The notes below the pieces were generated by a model, which did no database searches, was not told where the DNA came from, and saw only the letters and a list, made by a program, of their open reading frames with translations. A stretch of DNA of 64,000 bases from Anas platyrhynchos. Lineage: Eukaryota; Chordata; Aves; Anseriformes; Anatidae. The stretch spans positions 4,129,501 to 4,193,500 of the forward strand of contig NC_092616.1 of assembly GCF_047663525.1 (NCBI RefSeq). Reading direction: 5' to 3'. Made by a program: the position numbers and the translations under genes. Shown here piece by piece: positions 32,750 to 44,703 of the stretch. Numbering within the stretch: position 1 is the stretch's first letter; every line of letters begins with the position of its first letter.

Positions 32750-33110
32750 ATGACTTCAGGAGCTGTCAGCCCTGAGGCCTTTGGGACACCTCAAGGGAGC
32801 CCAATGGCACAGAGCAAGTGATGCCATGGTCAGGTGCTGTGCTGCTGAGCTGGGCCAGGCTCCTGGGCCCAAGGGGAGCTCCTGGCAAGCGGGCAGTGTG
32901 GCAAATAGCTCAGCCCAGGAGCAGCTCATCTGCACAGCGCAGGCTCTGACCGCAGGTGGCACGGGGAGAGAAGGAGAGAGGGCTTGGAGGCAGCGAGGAG
33001 TGCAACAACAGAGGGCAGCGTGTGGCAGGACAGATCTGCAGACTCTTGACACCGTGAGTCTCTGGCAACAGGGAAATGCAGATGGGGTTTCCAGATGGGT
33101 CTTCTCCAGC
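32750..33110 (+). promoter_or_regulatory. Diverged OR-4 promoter / first-exon module P4
   Basis: Shorter, diverged module. It keeps the O/E-like CCCAAGGGGA exactly (32868-32877) and a donor GTGAGTCTC (33054-33062) about 177 bp later, close to the 172 bp in P2. The TATA-like CTTAAAG and about 100 bp around it are replaced by unrelated sequence. The OR-4 ATG is 2.0 kb downstream on the same strand. Confidence 0.55.
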
Positions 33111-33259
33111 TGGCACATCTGATGGCTGATACCTTCTCTCAGAATGGCTCTTTCTATTTCTCCAGCACAGAGCAGAAGATGCTGTAGAGAAGGGCATTGA
33201 TGATTGGATTTTTCAAGGTGAAGACCAAAGCAGGGGCTAGCCAAAGGGTAAGAATTTTT

Positions 33260-33757
33260 CTGCAGTCTGTGCTTGCAGATTTTTGCAGTGGAAGACAGGC
33301 AGGCTTCATGGTAATGGGTTGTCAGGTAATGTCATGGTAATGCCTGTCCCTCCCTAGCCTTGCCTCCTCTGACAGCACCATGGTGCCGTTCCTTCTGGCT
33401 TCTCCACGTGGCTGTGCTGCTGCTGTTCTGCTTTCCAGGCTGGCTGAGGATGGGGGTTTCACATGCACATGGAGTGAGCCCTTGGCGTGCTTGGGGGAAG
33501 GGGAATACGGGGACAGGCTGAAGGGGCTGGAGATGTGCGTTTTGAGCATGGATTCAGCAGTGCCCTGCTGCTTTTCAGATGAACATGTGAGTGTAATTAT
33601 CCCACAGCTCATAGAAATGCCAGCAGAAGAGAGCAGCCTTTATGGACAGACTGGCTGTCCCCTCTGAAGGAACACTCTGCACTAAAGGCACAGTTCATTT
33701 GTTTCTGTGGAGCCACAAGGTTTCACTTGGAGTGCAGCAGGAATGACAGCCCTGGAT
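33260..33757. other. Presumed OR-4 intron
   Basis: 'gagatgtgcgttttgagcat' near 33.53 kb matches intron sequence of OR-1 near 11.84 kb, supporting common ancestry. No other feature. Confidence 0.5.
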
Positions 33758-34744
33758 TTCCCCCAGGGCTCAGTGCTGGGGCCGGTCCTCTTTAACATCT
33801 TCATCAATGATCTGGATGACGGCATTGAGTGCACCCTCAGTAAGTTTGCAGATGACACCAAGCTAGGTGCGTGTGTCGATCTGCTCGAGGGTAGGAAGGC
33901 TCTGCAGGAGGATCTGGATAGGCTGCACCGATGGGCTGAGGTCAACTGTATGAAGTTCAACAAGGCCAAGTGCCGGGTCCTGCACCTGGGGCGCAATAAC
34001 CCCAAGCAGAACTACAGGCTGGGAGAGGAATGGTTGGAGAGCTGCCAGGCAGAGAAGGACCTGGGAGTGATGGTGGACAGTCGGCTGAATATGAGCCAGC
34101 AGTGTGCTCAGGTGGCCAAGAAGGCCAACGGCATCCTGGCTTGTATCAGAAACACTGTGACCAGCAGGGCTAGGGAGGTGATCGTCCCCCTGTACTCGGC
34201 TCTGGTGAGGCCGCACCTCGAGTACTGTGTTCAGTTTTGGGCCCCTCGCTACAAGAAGGACATCGAGGTGCTTGAGCGGGTCCAAAGAAGGGCGACGAAG
34301 CTGGTGAGGGGCCTGGAGAGCAAGTCCTATGAGGAGCGGCTGAAGGAGCTGGGCTTGTTCAGCCTAGAGAAGAGGAGGCTCAGGGGTGACCTTATTGCTC
34401 TGTATAAGTACATTAAAGGAGGCTGTAGAGAGGTGGGGGTTGGCCTGTTCTCCCATGTGCCTGGTGACAGGACGAGGGGGAATGGGCTAAAGTTATGCCG
34501 GGGAGTTTTAGGTTAGATGTTAGGAAGAATTTCTTTACTGAAAGGGTTGTGAGGCACTGGAACGGGCTGCCCAGGGAGGTGGTGGAGTCACCATCCCTGG
34601 AAGTCTTCAAAAGACGTTTAGATGTAGAGCTTAGGGATATGGTTTAGTGGGGACTGTTAGTGTTAGGTCAGAGGTTGGACTCGATGATCTTGAGGTCTCT
34701 TCCAACCTAGAAATTCTGTGATTCTGTGATTCTGTGATTCTGTG
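33758..34744 (+). mobile_element. Young 5'-truncated CR1 copy
   Basis: Starts within the RT 'cccccagggctcagtgctgg' motif and runs to four ATTCTGTG units (34713-34744). Against the CR1 at 1-2728 I count about half a dozen substitutions and one 1-nt deletion near 34.5 kb that ends the frame early. It lies in sense orientation in the presumed OR-4 intron. Too short to be mobile. Confidence 0.95.
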
Positions 34745-35083
34745 ACAGTATACAGAAAAGAAATCCAGAGAGCCCTGCTCTGCAGTTGGGTGAATTTGGA
34801 AAGGCAATGTGGATAACCTGATATGAGGAGTGAATTTTATTTGTGATTATCACGTTTCCCTTTCCGTATTATTATAGGTGTGGACTGAATACAACATTGA
34901 ATGCAGTAGAATATCCTACTCCCAGGGACACCCTCAGGCAGCATGAGTCACAACTCAAGAAAGGGATCTGCAAAATATATGATTAATGCTCCAAAATTGA
35001 ATTAGTTCTTATCAGATAATTCTGTTGTACTTCCTTACTGCCTTTTTCCTCTGTGGTGAGGACCTCCTGCCTAAAATTAGCAA

Positions 35084-36028
35084 ATGTCCAACAACAGCTC
35101 CATCACTGAGTTCCTCCTGCTGGCATTCGCCGACACATGGGAGCTGCAGCTCCTGCACTTCGCACTCTTCCTGGGCATCTACCTGGCTGCCCTCCTGGGC
35201 AACGGCCTCATCCTCACCGCCATAGCCTGCGACCACCGCCTCCACACCCCCATGTACTTCTTCCTCCTCAACCTCGCCCTCCTCGACCTGGGCTGCATCT
35301 CCACCACTGTCCCCAAAGCCATGGCCAATTCTCTGTGGGACACCAGGGCCATCTCCTATGCAGGATGTGCTGCACAGGTCTTTCTGTTTGTCTTTTTGAT
35401 GTCAGCAGAGTATTCCCTTCTCACCATCATGTCCTATGACCGCTACGTTGCCATCTGCAAGCCCCTGCACTACGGGAGCCTCTTGGGCAGCAGCGCTTGT
35501 GCCCAGATGGCAGCAGCTGCCTGGGGCAGTGGGGTTCTCTATGCTCTGCTGCATACTGCCAATACATTTTCACTGCCTCTCTGCCAAGGCAATGCTGTGG
35601 ACCAGTTCTTCTGTGAAATCCCCTCCATCCTCAAGCTCTCCTGCTCAGACTCTTACCTCAGGGAAATTGGGCTTCTCACATTTAGTGGTTTTCTCTTTCT
35701 GGGGTGTTTTGTTTTCATTCTTTTCTCCTATGTGCAGATTTTCAGGGCTGTGCTGAGGATACCCTCTGAGCAGGGACAGCACAAAACCTTTTCCACGTGC
35801 CTCCCTCACCTGGTCATAGTCTTCCTGTTTCTCAGCACAGGCATGTTTGCCTATCTGAAGCCCCCCTCCATCTCCTTGACATCCCTGAACCTGGTGATGA
35901 CTGTCCTGTACTCAGTGGTTCCTCCAGCTGTGAACCCCCTCATCTACAGCATGAGGAACCAGGAGCTGAAGAATGCCATTAGGACAGTGATGTCATGGAG
36001 GGTTTTCAGGATGTGCTGTGGAAACTGA
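35084..36028 (+). CDS. OR-4: olfactory receptor family 14-like, intact
   Basis: Seven-helix odorant-type GPCR, 314 codons. It starts MSNNSS with a glycosylation site. Landmarks are complete: LGNGLI (TM1), HTPMYFFLLNLALLDLG (TM2), MSYDRYVAICKPLHY (TM3), the four extracellular cysteines of ORs (about 95, 167, 177, 187), FSTCLPHL (TM6) and NPLIYSMRNQELK (TM7). The acceptor just upstream is weak ('ctctgtggtgag' or 'aaaattag') compared with its paralogues, and its P module lacks the TATA-like box. The 3' flank with AATAAA at 36273 is shared with OR-6. The closest relative by eye is OR-6 (shared IQ and FLFLSTGMFAYLKPPS region). Ligand unknown. Confidence 0.96.
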   Translation: MSNNSSITEFLLLAFADTWELQLLHFALFLGIYLAALLGNGLILTAIACDHRLHTPMYFFLLNLALLDLGCISTTVPKAMANSLWDTRAISYAGCAAQVFLFVFLMSAEYSLLTIMSYDRYVAICKPLHYGSLLGSSACAQMAAAAWGSGVLYALLHTANTFSLPLCQGNAVDQFFCEIPSILKLSCSDSYLREIGLLTFSGFLFLGCFVFILFSYVQIFRAVLRIPSEQGQHKTFSTCLPHLVIVFLFLSTGMFAYLKPPSISLTSLNLVMTVLYSVVPPAVNPLIYSMRNQELKNAIRTVMSWRVFRMCCGN

Positions 36029-36272
36029 CTGGACCTCTCCACAGCTAGAAACTGCTTCTTTTCTTCTTCCTCAGATGAATTAGAGTCTATGTAATGATAG
36101 AGCAAGCTGTCTTAACTTCTGGATGGGTTTAATTTCTTTTGTTTTTCATTTCCCCTTTTGATATTGTTTTCCACAAAGAAATGCTGTTCTTCATCCCCTT
36201 GTACCAATATATCTTTTGTGACCCTGAGGCTTTGCATAAACGAGGAGCCAGACTCTCTGTGTATTTAAACAA

Positions 36273-36278
36273 AATAAA
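36273..36278 (+). promoter_or_regulatory. Polyadenylation signal AATAAA (OR-4)
   Basis: In 'aaacaaaataaatg', conserved at the same place after OR-6 and, inverted, OR-7. Confidence 0.6.
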
Positions 36279-36289
36279 TGGAGCCACAA

Positions 36290-36625
36290 CTTCTTTGTCT
36301 GAGACCCACTCTCAATTGATCAGGAAGTAATGGGACTGGCAAACCCTTTCTGGCTGCAGCAGCTTGGGGCAGGATGCCCTGGCCCTGATGCAGCAGGAGC
36401 TGCCTGAGAAACCCCAGGGATGGCACGGAGGGGCTGCAGGCCTCTGAGGATCTGCTGCTGAAGAGAGCAGGGGACACAGCAGGGGACACTGACCTCTGTA
36501 TGCTTCTGCCTCGGATGCTCCCCTCTGTGGCACTGAGCCCTCTGTGCCCCCAGGAGTTGCTGTGGCCTTCAGAGGGGCTGTGGCTGTGGTGGCAGTGCCC
36601 AGAGCCCTGCAGCAACCTGTGGTGA
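36290..36625 (+). repeat. OR 3'-flank module, copy 1
   Basis: Nearly collinear with 57.83-58.16 kb after OR-6 and, inverted, with 60.64-60.91 kb after OR-7. Shows that duplication units extended well beyond the coding exon. Confidence 0.8.
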
Positions 36626-36629
36626 GCAC

Positions 36630-37240
36630 TGTCTTGGGGTCACCCCAGCCTGGGCTGCTGTGCTGGGCTGGGCAGAGGTCAGGGAGGTGGGCAGAGAGCA
36701 GGGAGTTGGGAGAATTGGGGGGAAGCTAGGAAAGGCTGGAATGGTTGTTTGGCCATTGCTCATATCTATGCCCACCAAGGGCACGTGAGATGTTGCTGTC
36801 CCTCACAGCCCTGCCTGTACTCTCTCCCTTCTCACACTGTGCTCTGTCATATCCAGCACTTTCCCATGCCTTGTCCCACAGGCTCCCACCCCATGTCCAG
36901 CTGGCATCACTGCAGGGCAGCCCTCCCCAGGGGCCCAGGCATCTGCCTGCAGCTTCCACAGCTGCTGCTCTTGATGGCCTCCTGAGGCCTGCCTGCTCCT
37001 GGCCCATCACAGTGTTGTGAGGAGGTGACCTCAGCAGCAGCAGCCCAGCCATGGTGGACAGAGCTGTCCCCTGTCAGAGCTGCCCCCTGTGTCCCATGGG
37101 GTTTGTGATGCACTCAATGACATCGCCATGTCTGCCTGCCTGCCACCAGGCAGTCAGGTCACTGCAGTAGGAATGGCATCACAACCCACCTCCCAGCCAT
37201 GTCACTGGGACCTTCCTCCACATGTCCCCTTTCCCCAGCT
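36630..37240. other. GC-rich spacer, no gene recognised
   Basis: Short chance ORFs only; not conserved in the sister OR-6 flank. Confidence 0.45.
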
Positions 37241-38065
37241 TCCAGCACTGCTGGGTTGGTTTCCTGATAGTTCAGGTGATGTAAAAACCATGATTCCCAG
37301 CCACTTGCCCATCTCTCTCCCAGTTATCTATGTATACACGTGTAACTCTGTATATACATTTACCTTTACTAGCACATATAACTTTAGTTATAGCTGTAGC
37401 TACAAAAATATTTTTCACTATGCAGACAGAAAGATGTGAATATTCCCACCAAGAAAGGCAGATAATGTGAATATGTATATAGATATATATGTATATATAT
37501 ATCTTCCCCCGTACTTGCATTGCCAGAATTTCCCTTATGCACTGCACTTCATCTCCTCAGTCTTTGAGGTATTTCCACCTGGCCTTATGAAACAGACCAT
37601 GCTGGAAATCCCCTTTCCAGCAGTGTGTGCACGTGCATTTTCTGCTCTTCTGCAGAGTTCCCCTCCACTTGCTCTTGCTCTTTGGTCATTCAGATACTTC
37701 TCATACACACAGTTGCTTCTAGGGATTTCGGGGAGGTTGAGCTTGCCTGTATTTCAGTAGTCCCTTTCATCATCCCTGTAGCCAATTCTATATTTCTCTT
37801 TTACCATTTCTTATATCTGTGTCAAAAATTTCTTGTACAGTCATCCCTTGTGGATGGTGCACCTCATTGGAGGCAAGTTAGAGTTGACTCACAGGTGTGG
37901 ACTGTGGTTTTTGTTTGATTGCTTCTTTTATTTTTGTTGGTGTTTGTTTATTTTTAATATACGTTTTTTGTAAATATTAAAAGAAAAAGACACCCCCACA
38001 CAAAAATAACAACAAAAAACTATGTGCAGCCAGATGTCTGAGGAAGGGAGGTGGGAGTTGGTGCA
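37240..38065 (+). repeat. Duplicated block, paralogue of 14.5-14.8 and 16.8-17.0 kb
   Basis: Carries the same phrases as 14.5-14.8 kb and then 'tgcacctcattggaggcaa' as at 16.84 kb. The LTR and CR1 of 14.97-16.77 kb are absent between them. Includes a (TATA)n tract at 37470-37502. No gene seen. Confidence 0.7.
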
Positions 38066-38067
38066 AA

Positions 38068-38480
38068 AATCATAGAATCATAGTATATCCCAAGTTGGGC
38101 AGGACTCATAAGGATCACAGAATCACAGAATCACAGAATTTCTAGGTTGGAAGAGACCTCAAGATCATCGAGTCCAACCTCTGACCTAACGCTAACAGTC
38201 CCCACAAAACCATATCCCTAAGCTCTACATCTAAACGTCTTTTAAAGACTTCCAGGGATGGTGACTCCACCACTTCCCCTCAACTACTCAAGGTGAGGCC
38301 CCAACAGTGCAAGGTAGAGTGGGACAATCACCTCCCTCAACTGACTAGCAATGCCGTGCTTGATGCACCCCAGGATATGGTTGGCCCTCCTGGCTGCCAG
38401 GGCACACTACTGGCTCATATTCAGCTTGCTATCAACCAAAACCCCCAGATCCCTCTCTGCAGGGCTGCTCTCCAGTGTCT
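38068..38480 (-). mobile_element. CR1 3' end with nested younger CR1
   Basis: An older minus-strand CR1 (38.07-38.11 and 38.28-38.48 kb) is interrupted at 38.118-38.278 kb by the 3' end of the young subfamily, starting with complements of ATTCTGTG and 'gacctcaagatcatcgagtc'. Confidence 0.8.
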
Positions 38481-38689
38481 CGTCACCCAAGGAACAGAGT
38501 TCCCCTGAAGGAGAGCAGTACAAGGGGAAGGGTTTCTGGCACACTCCTGAGAGGCCTGTGGGAGCTGCAAGCCACACCAGTCTCTGAGACTAGACAACTT
38601 TCCACCAAGATCCAGATCCCAAAGATGCACCAGCTCCCAGGGAAACATGGCCCTGATTTGTCCCCCATCATGAGGACACATTGAGCCAT

Positions 38690-39090
38690 GCCCAGACAAG
38701 CCCTCGGGCTCAGGACAGCCCTAGCATGACGACCCAGGAGTCCTGACTGCTGCATTGTTCCCTAAGTCCAGCGGGACTCTCAGGCTGGGCTCCCACAGCA
38801 GCCACCAGCCCTGTCCAGCCTCCCCCACAGCCCAGGACTTGCAGCTTTGGACAGCTGAAAGCCCCTGTGTCACCCCTTGAGAAGCAGCTCCCAACATCCT
38901 TACCTTTCGAGGAGAGCTGCAGGAGCCCTGAGAACATGGCAGTAAGGGTGGAAGTAATGGTCACTCTCCAGGAACCCTTCATGCTGCCGGCCCTCAGCTC
39001 AGGACAAGGTGTGCCCACCCTGGCTCCTCAACTACAACTCCTCTGCAAGGTGCCCCTGCTCCTCTGCCCATCAGCAAGGGTTGGGCAGCG
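38690..39090 (-). repeat. Duplicated segment D, copy 3 (inverted)
   Basis: Inverted relative to 5.77-6.35 and 54.05-54.65 kb. Keeps the GTAAGG donor-like site (complement 38898-38903). Confidence 0.65.
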
Positions 39091-39363
39091 AGGGTTTTGT
39101 CACATCAGGGCTCCATGCACAACAGAAAATTGTCATTTTATTGGTGTAAAACTGAAGATTGCCTACATTTTTTTTAAGAATTTCAAAAATTTCACTTCAA
39201 TTAGCTGAAATGATCGAACATTTCTAATACAACATTTGAGGTGCCCCATGAAATCAAAATGATCATATGATGATTATTACAGCATGAGAAAAAATACTGA
39301 TCTTCCCCTGTAGTCGCATTGCCAGAACTCTGTCTCTTGAGCACCGCCTTTCATCTTCCCCAT

Positions 39364-40605
39364 CAGAGAATCATAGAATCATAAGTCAAGGTTGGAAAAT
39401 GCCTCCAAGATCAGCTGGTCCAACTGTTGCCCTACTGCCAATGTCACCCACTAAACCGGGTTCCTAAGCACCATGTCCAGCTTTTCCTTAAACACCTCCA
39501 GGGACAGTGACTCTACCACTTCCCTGGGCAACCTGTCCCAATGCCTGACTACTCTTTCTGAGAAGAAATGTCTCCTAATTTCTAATCTAATCCTCAGCCC
39601 CATTGCAAGTTGAGGCCCTTCCCTCTAGTCCTATCACTAGTTTCCTGTAAGAAGAGGCCAACACTCAGCTCCCCATCACTTCCTTTCAGTTAGCTGTAGA
39701 GAGCAACAAGGTCTCCCCTGAGCCTCCTCTTCACCAGACTAAACAACCTCAGTTCCCTCAGCTGCTCCTCATAGCACTTGTTTTCCAGGCCCTTCACCAG
39801 GTTTGTAGCCCGTCTCTGGACACGCTCCAGCACCTGGATGTCCTTCTGGAAGTGAAGGGCCCAAAACTGAACACAGTACGTGAGGTACGGACTCACCAGA
39901 GTAGAGTACAGGGGGATGAACATCTCCCTGGTCCTGCTGGCTACACTACTGATACAAGTCAGGATGCTGTTGGCCTTTTTGGCTACCTTGGCACGCTGCC
40001 AGCTCATGTTCAGGCAAGCTTTGACCACACCCCCAGGTCCCTTTCCTCTGCACAGCTTTTGAGCCACTCTGCCCCAAGCCTGTAGCCTTGCATTGGAGTT
40101 ATTGTGAGCAAAGGGCAGGACCTGGCACTTAGCCATGGTGAACCTCATCCCACTGGCCTCTGCCCATTGATCCAACCTGTCCAGGTCCCCCTGCAGGGCC
40201 TTCCTACCCTCTGGCAGTTTGACACTTCCCCCCAACTTGGTGTCACCTGTAAACTGACTGAGGGTGCACTCAATTCCCACATCCAAATCATCCATAAAGA
40301 TATTAAAGAAGATAGGCCCCAACACCACCCCTTGGGGAACACCACTGGTGATTGCTCGTCAGCTGGATTTCACTTCATTCACCACTACTCTCTGGGCCTG
40401 GCCATCCAGCCAACTTTTAACCCAGCATAGAATGTACCTGTCCAAGCCATGGGCTGCCAGCTTCTCCAGGAGAATACTGTGGGAGACTGTGTCAAAGGCC
40501 TTGCTGAAGGCTAGGCAGACTACATCAACAGGCTTTCCCTCATCCCCCAGGCAGGTCACTGGTCATAGAAGGAGATGACGCTGCTCAGGCAGGACTTTCA
40601 GGTAT
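39364..40605 (-). mobile_element. CR1 fossil, RT to 3' end
   Basis: Minus strand. The RT region encodes [17 protein letters not shown] near 40.45 kb and FTGDTKLGG (FADD degraded to FTGD) near 40.24 kb. About 210 codons stay open but the active site is lost. Confidence 0.9.
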
Positions 40606-40849
40606 TTCCAGCTGGTCTGATTAAAGAGACCATATCAGAAGTCACCTTTCCAGCAGACTATCTGGACATGTGCAGTTTCCGTTGTTCTGCAGAGTTTCCT
40701 TCCACTTGCTCTTTGGTCATTCAGATCCTTCTGATACATCGAGTTGCTTCTTGGGACTTGAGGGGAATTCAACTTGCCCGTCCTTTGGTAGCCTCTCTCA
40801 TCATCCATGTACACAATTCTGTAGCTGTATTTCTCATTTTCCATTTCCC

Positions 40850-42830
40850 ATCTAATTGAGTCAGATGTTTTTCTGTACACTTATCCCCTGTGCATGGTTC
40901 AACTTGGAAATGGCTCATTGCTGTGGACTTTTTTTTACTATTTTTTTTTAGCGTGTGTTTCTTTGCTGTATTTTTTGTTAAGTATTATTAGCAAAGAAAC
41001 ACAAACAACAAGAAAAAACTGTTTGCATCTACTTTTCTCAGAGAAGGAGGCAGCAGCTGGTGGAAAGGGGCTGTAACATCCACCTGCAGATGTCAGTGGA
41101 GAAGTCTGGTGTAATTAAAAGTGATGCAAGTCACGCTGGCTGATGTGAGAAGTGGTGGGGATGGAGAGCTGAGCAGCAAGGTTGTCCACACAGTCTAAGA
41201 CTTCAAGGGACTGCTTTTCCTATCCATCCAGACCTCCTTAGGAGACACTTTGGATTCACGTCAACTACTGAATGCTACTAAGTTAAATAAACTTACATAT
41301 GAAAATGTTGTTTTGTAAAGTGGTCATTGAAAACTTCCTCTTTAGCAACACTCTTGAAAACTCATTAATTAACTGTACAAGTCTGGAAGACTGGATGAAA
41401 ATGGCTGAATTGTAATGAGCCCCATGCTGCATTTGGTGCTGAGTCCATAAACCTAAGCTAGTGAGAAGAGAATGATGTAACTGCAGGAGAAGTTAAAGTC
41501 AGAAGGAAACTTTGAAGTGTCTAGGAGTATTAATGGGCCCCAGTGAGGGTCATTACTGACAAAGCCTCCCCATGGACTTGTTAGAGAACACAATTGGAGG
41601 CCGTGATTGCAGGTAGGCAAAAGCACTGGGCAGGAGACTCTAATGCTGAGTAAAGACCTTGGTTTGTTTGGTGAAGCAGAAAGGCCAAGCCCTGTCCCCC
41701 AGCCCCTGGGCAGGGAGGTCCTGTTCCTCACCCATGGCTCAGGGCTCTTTCTGGGGCAGTGGGATGTAGGGTGTGTGATGTTGTGTGAAAGACAATGCTA
41801 TGACACCTGCTGGCCTCCCCACTGGGTTGCAAGGAGGCAACAAGGCCCCGTTGTCATGAGCACACCATGTGTCCTCGTGAGCCTCAGTAGCAGAGACAAC
41901 TGCCATAGCCAGGGGGACAAAGACCTCGGTGCTGCTGGGGCCTTCCAGCCTTGCCAGTGCTCTCGGTCTTTTCCACCAAAGGCTGTCCTGCACTGTCCTA
42001 TCCCTTCCCACTTTTCCCTGCAGGCTGTAGGCACCCACCTTGCTTCTCCACCTTGCTCTAATCCAGATATTTCCTTATTTTCACTGATGTCTCCCCACCC
42101 TCCATGGCAGTTGCTTGAAACACACTAGTATGAGCTGACCACAGACTCCTTCTGGGTGATGTCAGGCACCACAGCACTACCCTTTCAGTGACATTTCCTC
42201 CTCCAGGAGAACTTTGCAGTACAAATGACAAGTGGGCCAGATTGTCCAGCAGAATTCCCACCCACAGCCTCATCCATTTGATAAGTCCACATAGCACCAA
42301 TCAGGCTATGAGGAGTCTCTGGGAGACAAAGACACAGGCCAAGGTGCAGGTAGACAGTTTCCCTTTCTTTCCCCTCCCCTATGGGTTCAGCAATCCTGTT
42401 TTTGTCCTTCAAGTGCCTGGAGGTGGCTGTGGAAAAGCTTGCCCCATCACCTTCCCAGGGACTGAAGTGAGGCTGACCAGCCTTAATTCTTCCCACCCTA
42501 TTTTCTCTTCTTCTGGAAGACAGGTTTGATGTCCTTCTAAGTCTCCAGAAAATTCTCTGATCCCTCTGGCACATTTGCTGACATAGTCCAGGAAGGCAGG
42601 GGAGGGTGATGCAGGAGACAGACCAGAACACACAAGTCTTTCTCTTGTACACCCAAAGGCAGGGCATTGCAGTGGTTGTGGTGTCCCGCTGGCTCCTGCT
42701 GCCTCTCCCAGATGCTGGGAGGCACCTCAGCCCTGCAGTGCATTGCCCTGCTCTGCACTCATCTGAGATACTGTATGGCATGAGGAATGGACACAGGCTG
42801 AAGGCATTTGTGCTCACTCAGGTTTGCCTC
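40850..42830 (+). repeat. Duplicated block, paralogue of 16.8-19.78 kb
   Basis: Collinear with the block after OR-1, including the CR1-like RT relic (here 42.19-42.50 kb, minus strand). Shorter than its partner because 18.0-18.9 kb is not represented. No conserved frame. Confidence 0.75.
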
Positions 42831-42849
42831 AGTACATGAACAAAATGTA

Positions 42850-43295
42850 CACACTGAAGACTCATCTATACAGGGCACACATACGGATTTCTGACTTAGC
42901 CATTCAGTGTCCTCCTGGGGGGGAACAAACCACCTCTCTGAGCTGGGTTCAGAGCCTAAAAAGTCACCCAAGATGTAACCAGGACAATATCCACCTCTTA
43001 TTCTCTACCACATATACAATGACAGGTTCAAGACTTTCCAATAAGTCTTCATCAATCAACACCCTGCAATTAAGACACAGATATCATTCCCTTAGTCTAT
43101 GGGCCTACTTAATGAAATGTCCATAAAATGTTCAATGATTCCATTTAGTCCATGAATTGGGTTCTATCTGTTGTTGTGACCCCAAAGGACAGGAGAAGAC
43201 ATATGTTACATGGAGTGACAGGGCACCAATGCCAGCTCAGGTTAGGTCACTGCTGCACTTGCACTGCTCCTTGTGAGGCTCCTCTGCTATTGGTT
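42850..43295. other. No recognisable feature
   Basis: Spacer with chance ORFs only. Confidence 0.45.
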
Positions 43296-43362
43296 CGAGT
43301 GTTTCCTGCTGTGGAACATGGCTGTGTGGTGCTTATCTGCCTGCTGGGTTAAACCACATCAC
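43296..43362 (+). mobile_element. Possible LTR 3'-end scrap
   Basis: 'gtgtggtgctt' followed by 'ctgctgggttaaaccacatc' resembles the last bases of the LTRs at 32.57-32.63 kb and (inverted) 59.50 kb. Confidence 0.35.
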
Positions 43363-43369
43363 AGACCAG

Positions 43370-44625
43370 GCCGCAAAATCTGACATTGCAATGAGCTCCT
43401 CCCCTCACCCCTGCTCCAGACTGGGCTCATCCACCAGCCACAGTCCTTTAGAGGTGTACCTGTTCCAACACAGCCTTATTCAGGAGTCTTATTCCCTTCA
43501 GAGCTTTACCTACTGTGTCATGGAATTACCAGCAGTCACGGATGCTTGCAGGTATACCTTCTGTGTTGTACACTTATCCATGTGCCACACTCTCTTCAGA
43601 GGTGTACCTGCTCTAGTGTGGCCTTTTCCATTGCAGAAGGATGATGAGGAGTTCTGGGCTGCAATGTAGAGATTCAGTGCAGAGATGATTCAGGCGAATA
43701 TAGGTCTGGGACATATTGGCTGATAGAGGACCAACAGGGTCAGGCTTTGGAAGAAGCCTGATGTGTTGTGAGGAAACCACGGGTATTGGTAAATCCTCAG
43801 AAAAATAAAGGGTTCTATTTCAAGATAAAGCCAGAAAGGATGGAGAGAAATTAGGACAGCTTTGACAATCATGGGGTCAGAGTGAGCTGGGAAAGTGAAT
43901 GTGTGGTAATAGGATGCAGGGATGCAAGCACAGGTAGAGGAAAAGTTGGGACAGGCTGTGGAGGGGGATGGCAGAGGGCCATTGTGGGGCTGGGGCCCCC
44001 AGTGTAACTGATGTCCTTAGGGCTACAGCTGCAGCCTCTTCCACTGAGGCTTACCAGCGGACACTGGTCCCTTACTGCCCCAGGGCCTTGTTACCTCCTC
44101 AACCCCACAGAGCCTGGCAAGTGTCCTACCAGTGTCCTACACTCGGAATTACACACCCCCACATCACACTGCCCTTGCCAGAGCCCCGAGCAGCCCAGGA
44201 AGTGCACGATCCCCCTTCCCAGGGGATGCGCTCCGGCCTTGGCCATCCCCCTTGGTGAAACACATCAAGGGCTTTCAGAGTAACTTCTCCATTTGATTTT
44301 CCACCTGTAACCAGTGCTTCTGATTTCCTCCTCCCCCCATCTCCCATGGACAGGCACCTTGTCTGGTTATTTCCCTCGTGGTCTCTTCTGGGATGGCCCT
44401 CATCAGGGTTGGCCAACACCCTCAAACATTTGGGGGCTTGCTTCTGTCCTTTACTTCTTCAGAGACTTGCTTCAGGATCTGCAGTTCAGGAACTTGGCAG
44501 CAGAAGGCGAATCAACATGCAAAACTCCCTCACAAGCCAAGGCTTTGGGCATAATTCTCCCGAAGTCCTCAATTCCTATGGGGTTCATTAGGGAGATGCC
44601 AGGAATCTCCTTAAAGGGACTGACT
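43370..44625. other. No recognisable feature
   Basis: Spacer; pairs of 'ggtgtacctg' phrases at about 43.45 and 43.60 kb hint at an internal decayed repeat. No gene. Confidence 0.4.
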
Positions 44626-44627
44626 TC

Positions 44628-44698
<71 letters not shown>
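44628..44698. repeat. (TAA)n microsatellite, about 23 units
   Basis: Nearly perfect trinucleotide array of about 70 bp, likely length-polymorphic. Confidence 0.97.

Positions 44699-44699
<1 letters not shown>

Positions 44700-44703
<4 letters not shown>

Noticed and set aside
39690-40328. 212-codon minus-strand frame as a live reverse transcriptase
   Set aside because: The active-site FADD is FTGD and the upstream frame is broken.
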